In this document: positions 36,609 to 45,365 of the stretch, piece by piece | How the letters are laid out: every line of letters starts with the position of its first letter | Position numbering within the stretch: position 1 is the stretch's first letter | IMG/VR virus record: IMGVR_UViG_3300025162_000024 | Coordinates: 60,319 to 124,318 of that record | DNA from: a virus | Strand: one strand, 5' to 3' | Length of the DNA: 64,000 nt | The notes under the pieces: generated by a model | Told to the model about the DNA's origin: nothing | What the model saw: the letters and a program-made list of their open reading frames with translations, nothing else | Database searches by the model: none | Program-made: the position numbers and the translations under genes

Positions 36609-36714
36609 CCCCTACACCCAAGCCGCTCTCCCGGCTGACGAATACCGATCCCCAGCCTCCGCACCACTCGTACTCACGCCCGCAGGCGTAAAACCACTGC
36701 TTGACAACTTCCAT
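36609..36714 (-). other. start of a reading frame with strong ribosome site, end unclear
   Basis: GGAGAG precedes an ATG at 36714 and the first 35 residues (QWFYACGREYEWCGGWGSVF and on) look coding. The frame then runs without a stop into the 36181-36468 gene, but between 36465 and 36608 another frame looks more like coding sequence. Either a 177-residue fusion, a short overlapping gene or a frameshift is present. Confidence 0.4.
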
Positions 36715-36730
36715 TTACTCTCCAAAAACA

Positions 36731-36762
36731 AGAACGCCGCGGGTGTCATCCCACGGCGTTCT
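36731..36762 (-). terminator. rho-independent terminator
   Basis: AGAACGCCG pairs with CGGCGUUCU, a mismatch, then three more pairs around UGACAC-like loop bases; the leftward RNA continues UUGUUUUUGG. It follows the stop of the 36780-37775 gene. Confidence 0.8.
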
Positions 36763-36779
36763 CTAGCTCTACTTTTCTA

Positions 36780-37775
36780 TCAGTTGATTACAGCCTTCAG
36801 CCCGAGCAGCAAGCTGTCTGCCTGCTCCCGGCTCAGCCCGGCCAACCCCCCTACGAGGTCTTTGTCCAGGGCCATGATGCACTCAGGGTCGAGGATGGCC
36901 GCGGCCTTCCCCAGATGCTCGGCAACCTGCTCCAGATCGAGCTTCGCGCCGTTATTTAGGGTCACTTCGACCTTAGCCCGTTTCGGGACCATCCCAAGCT
37001 CTTCGGGCAGGGCCAGGCCCATCGTGTAATGCTGGTACAGGCCAGTTTCCATATCCAGGTCTTCGACCATCTGGAACATGGCCTGAGCCGCCTGCTTGTT
37101 CCACGAGTCGTCCGAGAGCCCGTTGAACTCATGGGCGACCACCGCGTTCCGGCTCAGGTAGCAGGGGTATCGCTCAGCGATCAGCTGGTTGGGGACAAAT
37201 TCAAGGTCATCGGAGAGCGAGGCACGCTTAGCCCAGTCTTCGACCTGATCGCTTAGGGTCAGACCAAGCTCTTTGGCCTTGAGGAGCAAGGCAGACGCAG
37301 CCTTGGTCCGGTCCGCAAACGGCAGGCGACAGCGGGCATCGTACAGGTCTGAGGCACTCTTGGCCGTGTTCTGCTCGTCGGTGGCCGGGAACATCTTCAG
37401 CTTGCGGCCGCCACTCTCCGTAGTCAGCAAGAACGCGGAGTCGGGGATCACCCCCTGATACCGATCGACGTCGTCAGCGACCTGGGACATAACGCTTCCA
37501 ACTTCTTTATCGATCCCCCAGTAGGCAGCGAACTTCAGGAGGGACCCAGCCACATCCAGCCCCTCCCGGCTATCGTATACGGCGTTCGGAAAGTACTCGA
37601 CAGCCGCCAAGTAGCAGGCAGCCTTGGTATGGCACGGGAACCGTCGGCGACCCGGGTCGGCAAACGACTCGTCGGGCAGCTCTGCAAGCTCCTTGGCCGT
37701 CGAAACAGACGCCTCTTTGATAAACTCGGGGGGTCCGAATCGGTCAACACGGCTGAAAAGGGAGATCGGGTCCAT
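36780..37775 (-). CDS. unknown protein, ESFADPGRRRFPCHTKAA family (331 aa)
   Basis: A single long globular protein. Near residue 37 it has PDESFADPGRRRFPCHTKAA followed by CYLAAVEYF, a recognisable phage-encoded segment (FADP..R..P.....A..A..YF) often seen in proteins near virion or replication genes, without known activity. The C-terminal third is helical (KLDLEQVAEHLGKAAAILDP). There is no ribosome site; the ATG is seven bases from a TAGAAT that could be a -10 box, so the transcript may be leaderless. Divergent from the plus-strand gene at 37796. Confidence 0.65.
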   Translation of the reverse strand: MDPISLFSRVDRFGPPEFIKEASVSTAKELAELPDESFADPGRRRFPCHTKAACYLAAVEYFPNAVYDSREGLDVAGSLLKFAAYWGIDKEVGSVMSQVADDVDRYQGVIPDSAFLLTTESGGRKLKMFPATDEQNTAKSASDLYDARCRLPFADRTKAASALLLKAKELGLTLSDQVEDWAKRASLSDDLEFVPNQLIAERYPCYLSRNAVVAHEFNGLSDDSWNKQAAQAMFQMVEDLDMETGLYQHYTMGLALPEELGMVPKRAKVEVTLNNGAKLDLEQVAEHLGKAAAILDPECIMALDKDLVGGLAGLSREQADSLLLGLKAVIN

Positions 37776-37780
37776 ACCCG

Positions 37781-37787
37781 TATTCTA
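37781..37787. promoter_or_regulatory. candidate shared -10 element between divergent genes
   Basis: Only 20 bp separate the starts at 37775 (minus) and 37796 (plus). TATTCTA here reads TAGAATA on the other strand, so one hexamer may serve both directions. Neither gene has a Shine-Dalgarno. A similar arrangement (TATAATA) occurs at 61947-61953. Confidence 0.3.
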
Positions 37788-37795
37788 CTCAACTT

Positions 37796-40312
37796 ATGGC
37801 TAGCAGTCCGCTCATCTCGAAGTTCGACGCTGGGTTCTCCCTGGTCAGTTCCCAGCAAGCCCTCCGGATCCAGCCGAAGGAGGGCGAACCCGGCCTTTAC
37901 CTCTGTCCTATGTGCAAGAAGCCCGAGCTCCGGGTGTATCCGGTGATGGGTCCATGGTGGCACTGTCACCACTGTCAGAAGGGTGGATGGACTCTAGACA
38001 TGTTCTGTGCCATGCACAAGCTTCCCCTGGATCGGATGACCATCCCAAAGTTCTACGCGTCCACCGGCGGGATGGTACCGGCCACCACCGTAGCCGAAGG
38101 CTTGTACAGAGAGCTGGCCGCTGCCAGACAGATCAGAAATCAGCTTAGGGAAGCCTGGGGCAAATGCCATCGGCTGCGGCAGACTAACCCATCGAGGCTC
38201 CTGGAAGTACAGGAATCCATTGAAATATACGCCCCGGTCGACCCTGGGAGCGGCCCAGGCGCACTCGACGATCTGATGGGGGCCTGGGATCCCTCCACTC
38301 ACGTACATGGACTGCCCGATGTCCCCGGCTGGTTCTCGGGCGGGATGGTCTTCCCCCTGGAACTGGCTCCTGGACTGATCTCTGGATTCCTCGTCTGCTG
38401 CAAACGCAAGGGTTACCTAAGCTGGAAACTGGCGTCAATGACCAAGACGGACGTGGGAGGCATAGGCCTTGGACAACTCCCGGCCATGGCCAAAGATGGG
38501 ATCCTCCTGCTCAATGACCCTATGAGCCTCGTATGCCTAGGCTGGCATTGGGATAAAGACGGTCACGGACCGCTCCCCGCGGTGGCCGCCCCTGTCGTAG
38601 GCCAATACCCAGACCAGGCCGAGGGCTGCTCTGAGCTGATCATTAGCTCGCTGGGCCAGTACCGGACGTGCTCTGCCCTGCCCCCGGATCAAACCTTCTA
38701 CCTGTGTGCAGACCTGCTCCCGACGGCCGTCGTCTGCTCAGAGCTCTCTCAAGGTGAGATCCACGACACCTGTCAGAATATGGGCACAGTCCACATGCTC
38801 AGAGAGTGGCTTAGATCGGCGCGACCCTGGGCATACGTAGCAAGACGCCGGTTGATGAAAGGTTCGCTCTCCGAGGCTGCCCGGTGGATGTACGATGTGA
38901 ACGTCCCTCAAACGTCCAAGATGCTCACTGCCCTCATCCAGGGGGCGACCCCCCAAGAGAGGCTGCGAATTACTCACCTGTTTAGTTCCTCGGACAAGGC
39001 AAGGCCCTTCGTGTACGAGGGAAACCCGTTCATGGAAAAGCCGGGTATGGGCATATTTGAGATCTCCGGTTCCTCCGAGATCCAGGTGTCGAACGTGAGT
39101 TTGGCCCTGGTCCAGGGGGAGGCCGATGGAGACCAGATCAGATGGTCTGGGAAACTGGTTGGACCCGGGTTCCAGATACCGTTCTCGATCCTGGAGCGAG
39201 AACTGCGGAAGAATCCGATGGCCGTCCTCCAATGGCTGATGACCACCGCGGGCTCCTCCGAACGTTTGGAATTGCATAGTAAGTGGCGGACGAGGTTCTT
39301 AGACCTGTGCCTGGCCGCCTACCCGGTGGCCCACGTGGTCCCCGATACCCCCCTGGGCTGGGACGGTCATGTCCTCAGGTTGCCCAGGATGACCATAAGC
39401 CAAGAGAAACAAGAAGACCTTAGCCCGGAGCTCCAAAGGGCGAGCGGCCCATACCGTGATCTGAGAAGCTCTGTGAGCGAGATACCCCCCAATATCCGAG
39501 AGGCATGGGCCGCCCACCCTGCGTCCATCCACTTGCTGATCTGCGGGTTGTACCCGCTATACACAGCTATACACGGACAAAGGGCGGGGACCGTGGTCTG
39601 CGTGGGCCAAGAGGCGGGCGAAGTTGATCTACAGCTTCAGCAGCTTGCCGAGTGGCTGAACCTGCCGGGGGCCCGCCCCGGCGACGGACGGCTAGGCCGG
39701 GACCTTGCCGATCGCGTACGAGGATACAAACACGCTGCCTGGCACGTTCTGAGGCTCGCAGAGCCCTGGGACGGTGCAGGGCTACAAGATCTCTTGGAGG
39801 GCGGGCTTGGCTCTGTCCTCTCCCCCGCAACCCCCCTGCAATCACTGTCAGCCGTAGCCCACGGATGCCCCGTACTCCGCCTGAACGGGGAGATCCAGGC
39901 CCTGGACTCGCTGAACACGTATCTACCCGCGATGGCCCAGGACCTGCTCTCGTTCGAGCCTGGATTGGCCCTGCACCAGCTTATGCTCCGGATGTGCAAC
40001 TCATTCTCGATCAGGCTCCCACGGGGGCTGCCCCCGGCACCCACCCCGATCGACAATCTACTGACGGCATTGGCCGGTCTCGGGGAGATGGGCCAGGAGA
40101 AGGCGGTGGCCACCGTCCTCAGCCGCGAACCGGGGAAGGATCAGATCAATCTAGCAGTGGACAAAATAGCCTGGCTGGACAAGACACACTTCAGGTGCCC
40201 GTCCGTCTCCAGCATAGCCCAGTGCGGATACCCCGTGGAAGGCTCCAGCCTGGTCATTCCCCTTCCGGCCTGGCAGGAGGCAGTGGCCAGGGCGAAGTCG
40301 GTCTATCCCTGA
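37796..40312 (+). CDS. large protein with CHC2-like zinc finger, possible primase/ATPase relic (838 aa)
   Basis: LCPMCKKPELRVY, then WWHCHHCQKGGWTLDMFC near residues 38-65 is a four-ligand zinc finger like that of DnaG-type primases. A central beta-rich part (LISGFLVCCKRKGYLSWKLA, GILLLNDPMSLVCLGW) could be a TOPRIM-like or decayed fold. Around residue 595, TAIHGQRAGTVVCVGQEAGE occupies the place of an ATPase P-loop but lacks the GKS/GKT residues. It is the longest plus-strand gene and stands apart from the main primase gene at 51366. An inactive primase-helicase-like protein is one possibility; I do not recognise a family. Confidence 0.7.
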   Translation: MASSPLISKFDAGFSLVSSQQALRIQPKEGEPGLYLCPMCKKPELRVYPVMGPWWHCHHCQKGGWTLDMFCAMHKLPLDRMTIPKFYASTGGMVPATTVAEGLYRELAAARQIRNQLREAWGKCHRLRQTNPSRLLEVQESIEIYAPVDPGSGPGALDDLMGAWDPSTHVHGLPDVPGWFSGGMVFPLELAPGLISGFLVCCKRKGYLSWKLASMTKTDVGGIGLGQLPAMAKDGILLLNDPMSLVCLGWHWDKDGHGPLPAVAAPVVGQYPDQAEGCSELIISSLGQYRTCSALPPDQTFYLCADLLPTAVVCSELSQGEIHDTCQNMGTVHMLREWLRSARPWAYVARRRLMKGSLSEAARWMYDVNVPQTSKMLTALIQGATPQERLRITHLFSSSDKARPFVYEGNPFMEKPGMGIFEISGSSEIQVSNVSLALVQGEADGDQIRWSGKLVGPGFQIPFSILERELRKNPMAVLQWLMTTAGSSERLELHSKWRTRFLDLCLAAYPVAHVVPDTPLGWDGHVLRLPRMTISQEKQEDLSPELQRASGPYRDLRSSVSEIPPNIREAWAAHPASIHLLICGLYPLYTAIHGQRAGTVVCVGQEAGEVDLQLQQLAEWLNLPGARPGDGRLGRDLADRVRGYKHAAWHVLRLAEPWDGAGLQDLLEGGLGSVLSPATPLQSLSAVAHGCPVLRLNGEIQALDSLNTYLPAMAQDLLSFEPGLALHQLMLRMCNSFSIRLPRGLPPAPTPIDNLLTALAGLGEMGQEKAVATVLSREPGKDQINLAVDKIAWLDKTHFRCPSVSSIAQCGYPVEGSSLVIPLPAWQEAVARAKSVYP

Positions 40313-40461
40313 TCGCGGTTAATCGTGATCACCTGATCAAGTCTCACACACAGAGCGGTGAGCTCTGCGATGGTCTCCTGGTCGATCTCTTCTATCTCCG
40401 CGATCGTCAGTTCTTCAAGAGCCTCTTGAAGACCTACTGCATAATGCATGAAATCAGCCAT
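40303..40461 (-). CDS. 52-aa acidic helical protein
   Basis: AAAGGAGAGG precedes the ATG. MADFMHYAVGLQEALEELTI, then EEIDQETIAELTALCVRLDQ: an amphipathic acidic helix, probably oligomeric. The 3' end overlaps the plus-strand gene by 10 bp tail-to-tail. The function is unknown. Confidence 0.6.
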   Translation of the reverse strand: MADFMHYAVGLQEALEELTIAEIEEIDQETIAELTALCVRLDQVITINRDQG

Positions 40462-40472
40462 GTACCTCTCCT

Positions 40473-41162
40473 TTAACCGGATCTTTCACCGGTCATTAAC
40501 TTTGTCAATCGCTTCTTGATCTCTTCTCCTCCCCCGCCATGCTCCAGCGGAAGGCGTACAATCCGCTCAAAGAGCTCTTTCGTCCGCTTCGCCACCAATA
40601 GATCGATCTCGCCCGCTTCCCGGGCACATGCTGAGTGGAACGAGGCCAAGGCCTCTGGGTTCTCCGCTGAGGCCCCTGAGAACGGCTGGTCATGCTGTGG
40701 ATAGTCCGCCCACGTCAAGCTCTTGGGCGGCACGTGAATCCCTTGCCAGGCGAGGATGGTACCCACGTACCGGCAGACCTCCGGGCTAAACAACCCTTCT
40801 GGCATATCCCCTGCCCGTAGCAGCTGGATCTGGGCTGAGCCCCAGGCGATGACCTCGGTATCGATCGGTTCTAGGTTCTCGGCGACCCCGCCGTCCAACC
40901 CGACTATGACCCGGATGAAATCGTCGACCTGGGAAAAGATCTTGTCCGAGGTCAAGACGACCGAGGCGGCCATGATCTTGTTGACGACCTCCTCGGGCAG
41001 CTCCTGGCCAACGTAATCCCTGAGATCCATCTGGACGGTGCTCGGAGTCCAGTTCAAGCACTCTACGCCGAGCTTGTCCACGGTCAGCACGAGGAGGACC
41101 ACGGCGTCCTCTGCCGGATTGACCAGAACATCCCGTGTCTGCCGTTGCATAGTGGTTAGCAT
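40473..41162 (-). CDS. hypothetical protein (229 aa)
   Basis: The ATG at 41162 is preceded by AAGGAAG at long spacing. The chain is alpha/beta (AVVLLVLTVDKLGVECLNWT, ASVVLTSDKIFSQVDDFIRV) with a helical C-terminal part (AGEIDLLVAKRTKELFERIV). The size and lack of motifs leave it unassigned. Confidence 0.6.
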   Translation of the reverse strand: MLTTMQRQTRDVLVNPAEDAVVLLVLTVDKLGVECLNWTPSTVQMDLRDYVGQELPEEVVNKIMAASVVLTSDKIFSQVDDFIRVIVGLDGGVAENLEPIDTEVIAWGSAQIQLLRAGDMPEGLFSPEVCRYVGTILAWQGIHVPPKSLTWADYPQHDQPFSGASAENPEALASFHSACAREAGEIDLLVAKRTKELFERIVRLPLEHGGGGEEIKKRLTKLMTGERSG

Positions 41163-41166
41163 GCTC

Positions 41167-41478
41167 TTATTCTACTTCCTTAGACAGAAACACCATACGG
41201 CCCACAGGCTTCTCCAGCAGGTCGTGACCCCTCCGGCTGTCTTTCACGGGCAGGGCCGGATCCAGATGGAACACTTTATCCAGCCCTGCGTCGGCCACTG
41301 CCTTCTTGGCCTGGTTCAAATGGGATGGCCGCAGGCCCCGGACAGAGACAGACACTTCGAGGCCGGCCGGCTCCGATCTGGGGCGGACCCGGACGGGTGC
41401 CGAGCGATCGATGGGGATCCCCGCCTGGATCAAAATCTGTTTGAGACGATCGACATTCTTGTTACTTTGCCCCTTCAA
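41167..41478 (-). CDS. small alpha/beta protein (103 aa)
   Basis: TTG start after AGGTGAAAG, within the end of the upstream gene. NVDRLKQILIQAGIPIDRSA, GLEVSVSVRGLRPSHLNQAK and ADAGLDKVFHLDPALPVKDS form a beta-alpha-beta fold. It is unrecognised. Confidence 0.6.
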   Translation of the reverse strand: MKGQSNKNVDRLKQILIQAGIPIDRSAPVRVRPRSEPAGLEVSVSVRGLRPSHLNQAKKAVADAGLDKVFHLDPALPVKDSRRGHDLLEKPVGRMVFLSKEVE

Positions 41479-42625
41479 CTTTCACCTCATTCTTCTTGAT
41501 ACTAGGATCGATCGGGAACAACACGTCCAACGCCTCCTGGAGCAGCCGACGTTCTCTGGCATACTTCCGGGGGAGCTTGAGCGGACCAGACGAGTTCCGG
41601 TAGGCTTCAGGGCTCCTGAATGTCCGGCGACCCCGGGCCTTCCGGACCAGTTCCATGTACTTCTTCAACACCCTAGCGAACTTCTGCAGCTCTCGGCGGA
41701 CTCTACCAGGGTTATCCGTGATCTCCTGGAACAGTTCACACGTCTTTTTCAGATACTCACAGATCCGGTCATACCCGTGGATATCGACCAGCACACTCTC
41801 CAGAGATGTCCGAGGGGTCCACGCAATTGCATCCAACCGTGGTCTACGCTTAAGGCTGAGGGCACCGGAATACAGCTGGCGTATAGCTTTCTTAATCCCA
41901 GCTTTGTCCACGAGCGTCGCCTGGGGCGTCTGACCGTTTTCACCCTTCTCTCGCCGTTCGTCCTGCTTTTTGAGAGTCTTTAGCTGTTTCTCGGACAGCT
42001 CAGACTCGGTCACGATCTTCCCAGTAGCGTGGCAGAAGACGAAGCCCGGGATATCCTGCCTTGCACTGTAATCTCCGCTGATCCGGGCATATAGCCTAGA
42101 GTAGGCTGCAGTATGGTTGTACACCCTAAGCCAATCAATCTTGTGCGAATACTTCCGTCTCAGCTCATCGATAGCCACACCGTCCGCGGCCGCGGTTGCC
42201 ACCATCCTCAAGGCTTCCTCGGTAGACTGTGGAGCTACACACGTTCGCAGCGTGGGGCTGGACAGGAGCTGGACGACGCAGGGCTGGCCATTATCGTACC
42301 CACCCTCTTTCGCTTTGAGATAGGAGTTCTCGAATCCTGTGAGGTAATGGTAGTATGAGTGCCGCCAGTCACAGCTGGTGAGGATCTGGCTGGCGTGGTT
42401 TCGGTCCAGCTTCTGGCTCAGATCGTCCAGGTTCCGGGCGAATACCAGATCATCGGGGGACTCAGCCTGCTCCATGAGCTTGATACGAGATGCTGTGTCC
42501 TTGGGCCGGAACAGCAGGTATACGCTCTCTCCTTTCCCCTTCAGATGCTTGGGTCGCAGTGCTATAAGACTGTCTGACCTTGCCAGAGACTCAGAGGTCT
42601 CCTCAAGTCCGGTCACTGTCGTCAT
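41462..42625 (-). CDS. unknown protein (387 aa)
   Basis: AAGGAG precedes the ATG. A globular N-terminal half (CDWRHSYYHYLTGFENSYLK, DGVAIDELRRKYSHKIDWLR) and a helical, basic C-terminal half (YDRICEYLKKTCELFQEITD, GRVRRELQKFARVLKKYMEL). The Tyr/His/Arg-rich DWRHSYYHYL segment is striking, but the family is not recognised. No membrane segment. Confidence 0.65.
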   Translation of the reverse strand: MTTVTGLEETSESLARSDSLIALRPKHLKGKGESVYLLFRPKDTASRIKLMEQAESPDDLVFARNLDDLSQKLDRNHASQILTSCDWRHSYYHYLTGFENSYLKAKEGGYDNGQPCVVQLLSSPTLRTCVAPQSTEEALRMVATAAADGVAIDELRRKYSHKIDWLRVYNHTAAYSRLYARISGDYSARQDIPGFVFCHATGKIVTESELSEKQLKTLKKQDERREKGENGQTPQATLVDKAGIKKAIRQLYSGALSLKRRPRLDAIAWTPRTSLESVLVDIHGYDRICEYLKKTCELFQEITDNPGRVRRELQKFARVLKKYMELVRKARGRRTFRSPEAYRNSSGPLKLPRKYARERRLLQEALDVLFPIDPSIKKNEVKVEGAK

Positions 42626-42644
42626 CTACGCTCCTTCAAAAAGA

Positions 42645-42674
42645 AGAAGGCCCCAGGTTTCCCTGGGACCTTCT
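42645..42674 (-). terminator. rho-independent terminator
   Basis: In the leftward RNA, AGAAGGUCCCAGG pairs with CCUGGGGCCUUCU around a short GAAA-like loop, followed by UCUUUUUG. It ends the transcript of the 42712-43404 gene. Confidence 0.8.
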
Positions 42675-42711
42675 AACTGCTTCGCAGAGGTCATTGCCAC
42701 GCCGTGCCTGG

Positions 42712-43404
42712 TTAGACCGCTGGCGGATCGGAAGACGGCTTCTGCTGGCCTGCGACGGACGTCAGGCTCTGGCCAATGTCCTGCAGAAGCTTTCCTGACT
42801 CTTCCAGAGAATGCTTGACCTCAGTGGCCTTCTCGGGGGCCGCCCCCTTCATCTGCTTGTCCATCTCGGTCAAGAGCCTGGAGATGGTCACGAGTGACTC
42901 GTGGATCTTATCAGCGATGTCCGAGGGGCCGGGGACCACCACTTCCTTACGGAGGCCGGGGACCCGCTCGAGCAGGACCTTCTTGACATCGGCCTGGGCC
43001 AGCTTGCCCTCTGCCGCCTCTTTGATCAGATCGGCTGCCACATCGTCTGGCACCTGCTTACCAGTCAGCTGCAGGATCTGCCGGATGGACCAGCCCTTTT
43101 CGGCCAGCGGCTTGATCTGCGGTTCGTCGACCGCCGCGTGGACCCGGGCGTAGGCGTACAGCGAGTTGGTGCTCACCTTCAACCCGTGGATCTTCTTGAG
43201 GTCAGCTGACAGCTTGGCCACACTCTTCGCCCCGTACTTCTTCGGCTGGACCTGCAGGTCCCGGACGATCCCGCCCAGCTCATGAAACTCAGCGAGACCC
43301 GAGCTCTCCGCTTTCTTCAGCAGAGTACTCACATTGCCGACGAGCTTGCCATACTCAACCTGTGACTCGTTCTTTGCCACAGGCTTATTTGCACCTTTTG
43401 CCAT
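42712..43404 (-). CDS. DUF1016-N-like helical protein (230 aa)
   Basis: Residues 15-110 (EYGKLVGNVSTLLKKAESSG, ELGGIVRDL, KYGAKSVAKLSADLKKIHGL, STNSLYAYARV) resemble the N-terminal helical domain of the YhcG/DUF1016 family, a DNA- or partner-binding helix-turn-helix region, here without the nuclease domain. The rest is helical with a charged tail. It lies next to the recombinase genes and may help recognise DNA. AGGA ribosome site. Confidence 0.6.
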   Translation of the reverse strand: MAKGANKPVAKNESQVEYGKLVGNVSTLLKKAESSGLAEFHELGGIVRDLQVQPKKYGAKSVAKLSADLKKIHGLKVSTNSLYAYARVHAAVDEPQIKPLAEKGWSIRQILQLTGKQVPDDVAADLIKEAAEGKLAQADVKKVLLERVPGLRKEVVVPGPSDIADKIHESLVTISRLLTEMDKQMKGAAPEKATEVKHSLEESGKLLQDIGQSLTSVAGQQKPSSDPPAV

Positions 43405-43408
43405 ACTG

Positions 43409-43909
43409 TCATTCCTGGAATAAAGTTATCTTTGAGGCGGCCACAGCCTTATAGAAGTCGGCCAGTCGCTGAACAATCAGCACCCGGGATCCGCCTTCGA
43501 CCTCGATCCTAAAGTGTACAGGGCCGTGATTGAATATGCCGTTTGGGGCGTTATGGATCAGCAGGTCTTCAACCGCATCCCCCATTCTATCGAAGGCCAG
43601 ACCTACAAACCGGTTGCTTTCCGCCCAGTTCTGGCATACTTCTTCGTACACGGACCAGAACTCGCACCGGGATGACGGCCCTTTGAACAGTTGGGAGATC
43701 GTTACGTCCCCCCGGAGCTTCCTCCCCTCCAGGGACATCGGGAAGCTCGGGTAGTTCTCCGAGAACCAGTGAAGCCCGAACTCAGGGCCGGCCGCACGGG
43801 CCAGCCCTGAGATCTGATTGAATGTCAGGCCCAGAGCCTTGAGCAGGTCGCGGAGGACCTTGACCTCGTAGTTACTCTGTTTCTGCGACGACCACTTCGC
43901 CAGGTCCAT
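43409..43909 (-). CDS. hypothetical protein downstream of UvsX (166 aa)
   Basis: The start at 43909 (MDLAKWSSQKQSNYEVKVLR) has GAGGAG upstream and overlaps the UvsX gene by 38 bp. GLTFNQISGLARAAGPEFGL and CEFWSVYEEVCQNWAESNRF are the clearest segments; the C-terminus is beta-rich (VHFRIEVEGGSRVLIVQRLA). Its position suggests a recombination accessory role (UvsY-like mediator), but the sequence gives no direct proof. Confidence 0.6.
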   Translation of the reverse strand: MDLAKWSSQKQSNYEVKVLRDLLKALGLTFNQISGLARAAGPEFGLHWFSENYPSFPMSLEGRKLRGDVTISQLFKGPSSRCEFWSVYEEVCQNWAESNRFVGLAFDRMGDAVEDLLIHNAPNGIFNHGPVHFRIEVEGGSRVLIVQRLADFYKAVAASKITLFQE

Positions 43910-45281
43910 CAGTGATCTCCTCTGGCTTCTTCTCAGGCTTGGCCTTGCCCTTCTTCGGCTTTGTCTCTTCCTCGGGCTCCCCGGGTGTCCACCTGTACTC
44001 AGGGGTCCACCGTGGGTACATGTATAAGCCCAACGCCTTCTGAAGCTCAGCGCGAACCACCGGATCAGCCTGTATTTTCCGGCCAAGTTCTTGGGCGGTC
44101 AACTTCTGCTTATCCTTCGGATCGCACGAGACTCCGACCCGCTCGCAGCCATACTTGCCCTCGGTCATCTCGACGATCTCCAGGACACTCCTGATGTCGT
44201 AGGCATCGTCCGCCTGCAGATTGAGCAGCAGTTTGACCAAGGTAGTATCCCAATCGAAGTAGGACACTTTGTCATCGCCATGCCCTTCCTCGACATAGGT
44301 AATGGGCAGCTTCCGGCGGCAGGTGCCGTACGAGGAGTGCTTCAGCTCCCAGTAAAGGGTCAGTATCTCTCTGTTACCCTTTTTCTCCCGGCTCGGGGGA
44401 CTCACTCGAATGTCCAGAGCACAGTGGAAACCAATGGCGTCCCCGCCCACCACACGGGTCTTTGGCGGGCCAAACGAAGGCATCGACCCCGTCTTGATCT
44501 CTACTTTCTCATGGTTGGTCAGGCAGATGATCAGGGGTAGGCCCGTCAACCGGCTGGCATTAGAGGCGAGAAACGTTGAGAGCAGAAGTGGCCGGTCCTG
44601 ATGGGCACGGCCAACAGAGCCCTCGGCATCGACCTTCTCGTTCATCTCCCCGGTCTGAGCCCCGGCCACCGAATCGATCCCCAAGAAGATCGGACAGGGA
44701 GCGTCTGGCAGCTCACTGGCCTTGGCGGAGACCGCCGCGTTATAGACCAGGATCCCCTTGTGGATAGCCATTCGTAGGCTACCCGCGTTTTTCATCCATT
44801 CTTCGACCTGCTGGCAGGGCAGCTGGTTCAGGAGAGGTGCCCGCTTCCCCAGCATGTTATAGACCTTGCCCGAGGAGTACTTGCCCTCGGTGGTCATGAT
44901 CATGGCCGACCCCTGGATGTTCGGGGCTGTATCTGGGAGCTCCGGAGGACGGGGCATAAACCAGCTGGCCAGTTCGATGAGTGCCGAGCTCTTATAGCTC
45001 TTCAGGGGCCCAGCCAGCTGCATAAAGATCTGTAGGGGGAGGACACTGCACTCGATGAACCACTGGAAGGCCAAGGAGTAGGGCTCGATCCCCACGGTAC
45101 GGGCCCTGACCTCTTCTGCCGTCAAGATCTCTGTGCCCTTGAACCGCTTGCTTACCGATTTGATCAGGTTCGACATGAACCCTTTGCTCGCGGCGATCCC
45201 CTCTTCGTACGAGGCACCGGCCGAGACCTGCGTAGGATCGAGGCTCACATCGGCCTCTGATAATTCCTTCTTCTTCGCCAT
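43872..45281 (-). CDS. uvsX: UvsX/RecA-like recombinase (469 aa)
   Basis: Forms filaments on single-stranded DNA and drives strand exchange in phage recombination-dependent replication. LQIFMQLAGPLKSYKSSALI near residue 90 is the ATP-binding loop in the UvsX style (GPLKSYKSS, with Tyr where most P-loops have Gly). IFLGIDSVAGAQ near 200 is Walker B, and LPLIICLTNHEKVEI matches the next RecA-core strand. The C-terminal 60 residues are a Pro/Lys/Glu-rich tail. It lies between an ssDNA-binding candidate and small accessory genes. GGAG ribosome site. Confidence 0.82.
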   Translation of the reverse strand: MAKKKELSEADVSLDPTQVSAGASYEEGIAASKGFMSNLIKSVSKRFKGTEILTAEEVRARTVGIEPYSLAFQWFIECSVLPLQIFMQLAGPLKSYKSSALIELASWFMPRPPELPDTAPNIQGSAMIMTTEGKYSSGKVYNMLGKRAPLLNQLPCQQVEEWMKNAGSLRMAIHKGILVYNAAVSAKASELPDAPCPIFLGIDSVAGAQTGEMNEKVDAEGSVGRAHQDRPLLLSTFLASNASRLTGLPLIICLTNHEKVEIKTGSMPSFGPPKTRVVGGDAIGFHCALDIRVSPPSREKKGNREILTLYWELKHSSYGTCRRKLPITYVEEGHGDDKVSYFDWDTTLVKLLLNLQADDAYDIRSVLEIVEMTEGKYGCERVGVSCDPKDKQKLTAQELGRKIQADPVVRAELQKALGLYMYPRWTPEYRWTPGEPEEETKPKKGKAKPEKKPEEITDGPGEVVVAETE

Positions 45282-45311
45282 TCAGTAACTCCGTAGATAG
45301 TTGTTCAAACA

Positions 45312-45341
45312 AGCGGGAGGGCCGCCCATGGCCCTCCCGCT
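45312..45341 (-). terminator. rho-independent terminator between the SSB candidate and UvsX
   Basis: AGCGGGAGGGCC pairs perfectly with GGCCCUCCCGCU around a six-base loop; the leftward RNA continues UGUUUGAAC. It may lower UvsX expression relative to the abundant upstream protein. Confidence 0.75.
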
Positions 45342-45365
45342 CGGAACACCACACAATACACTAGA

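Noticed and set aside
37796-40312. Calling the 838-residue protein a DNA primase-helicase outright
   Set aside because: The zinc finger is suggestive, but TOPRIM residues and a functional P-loop are not visible.
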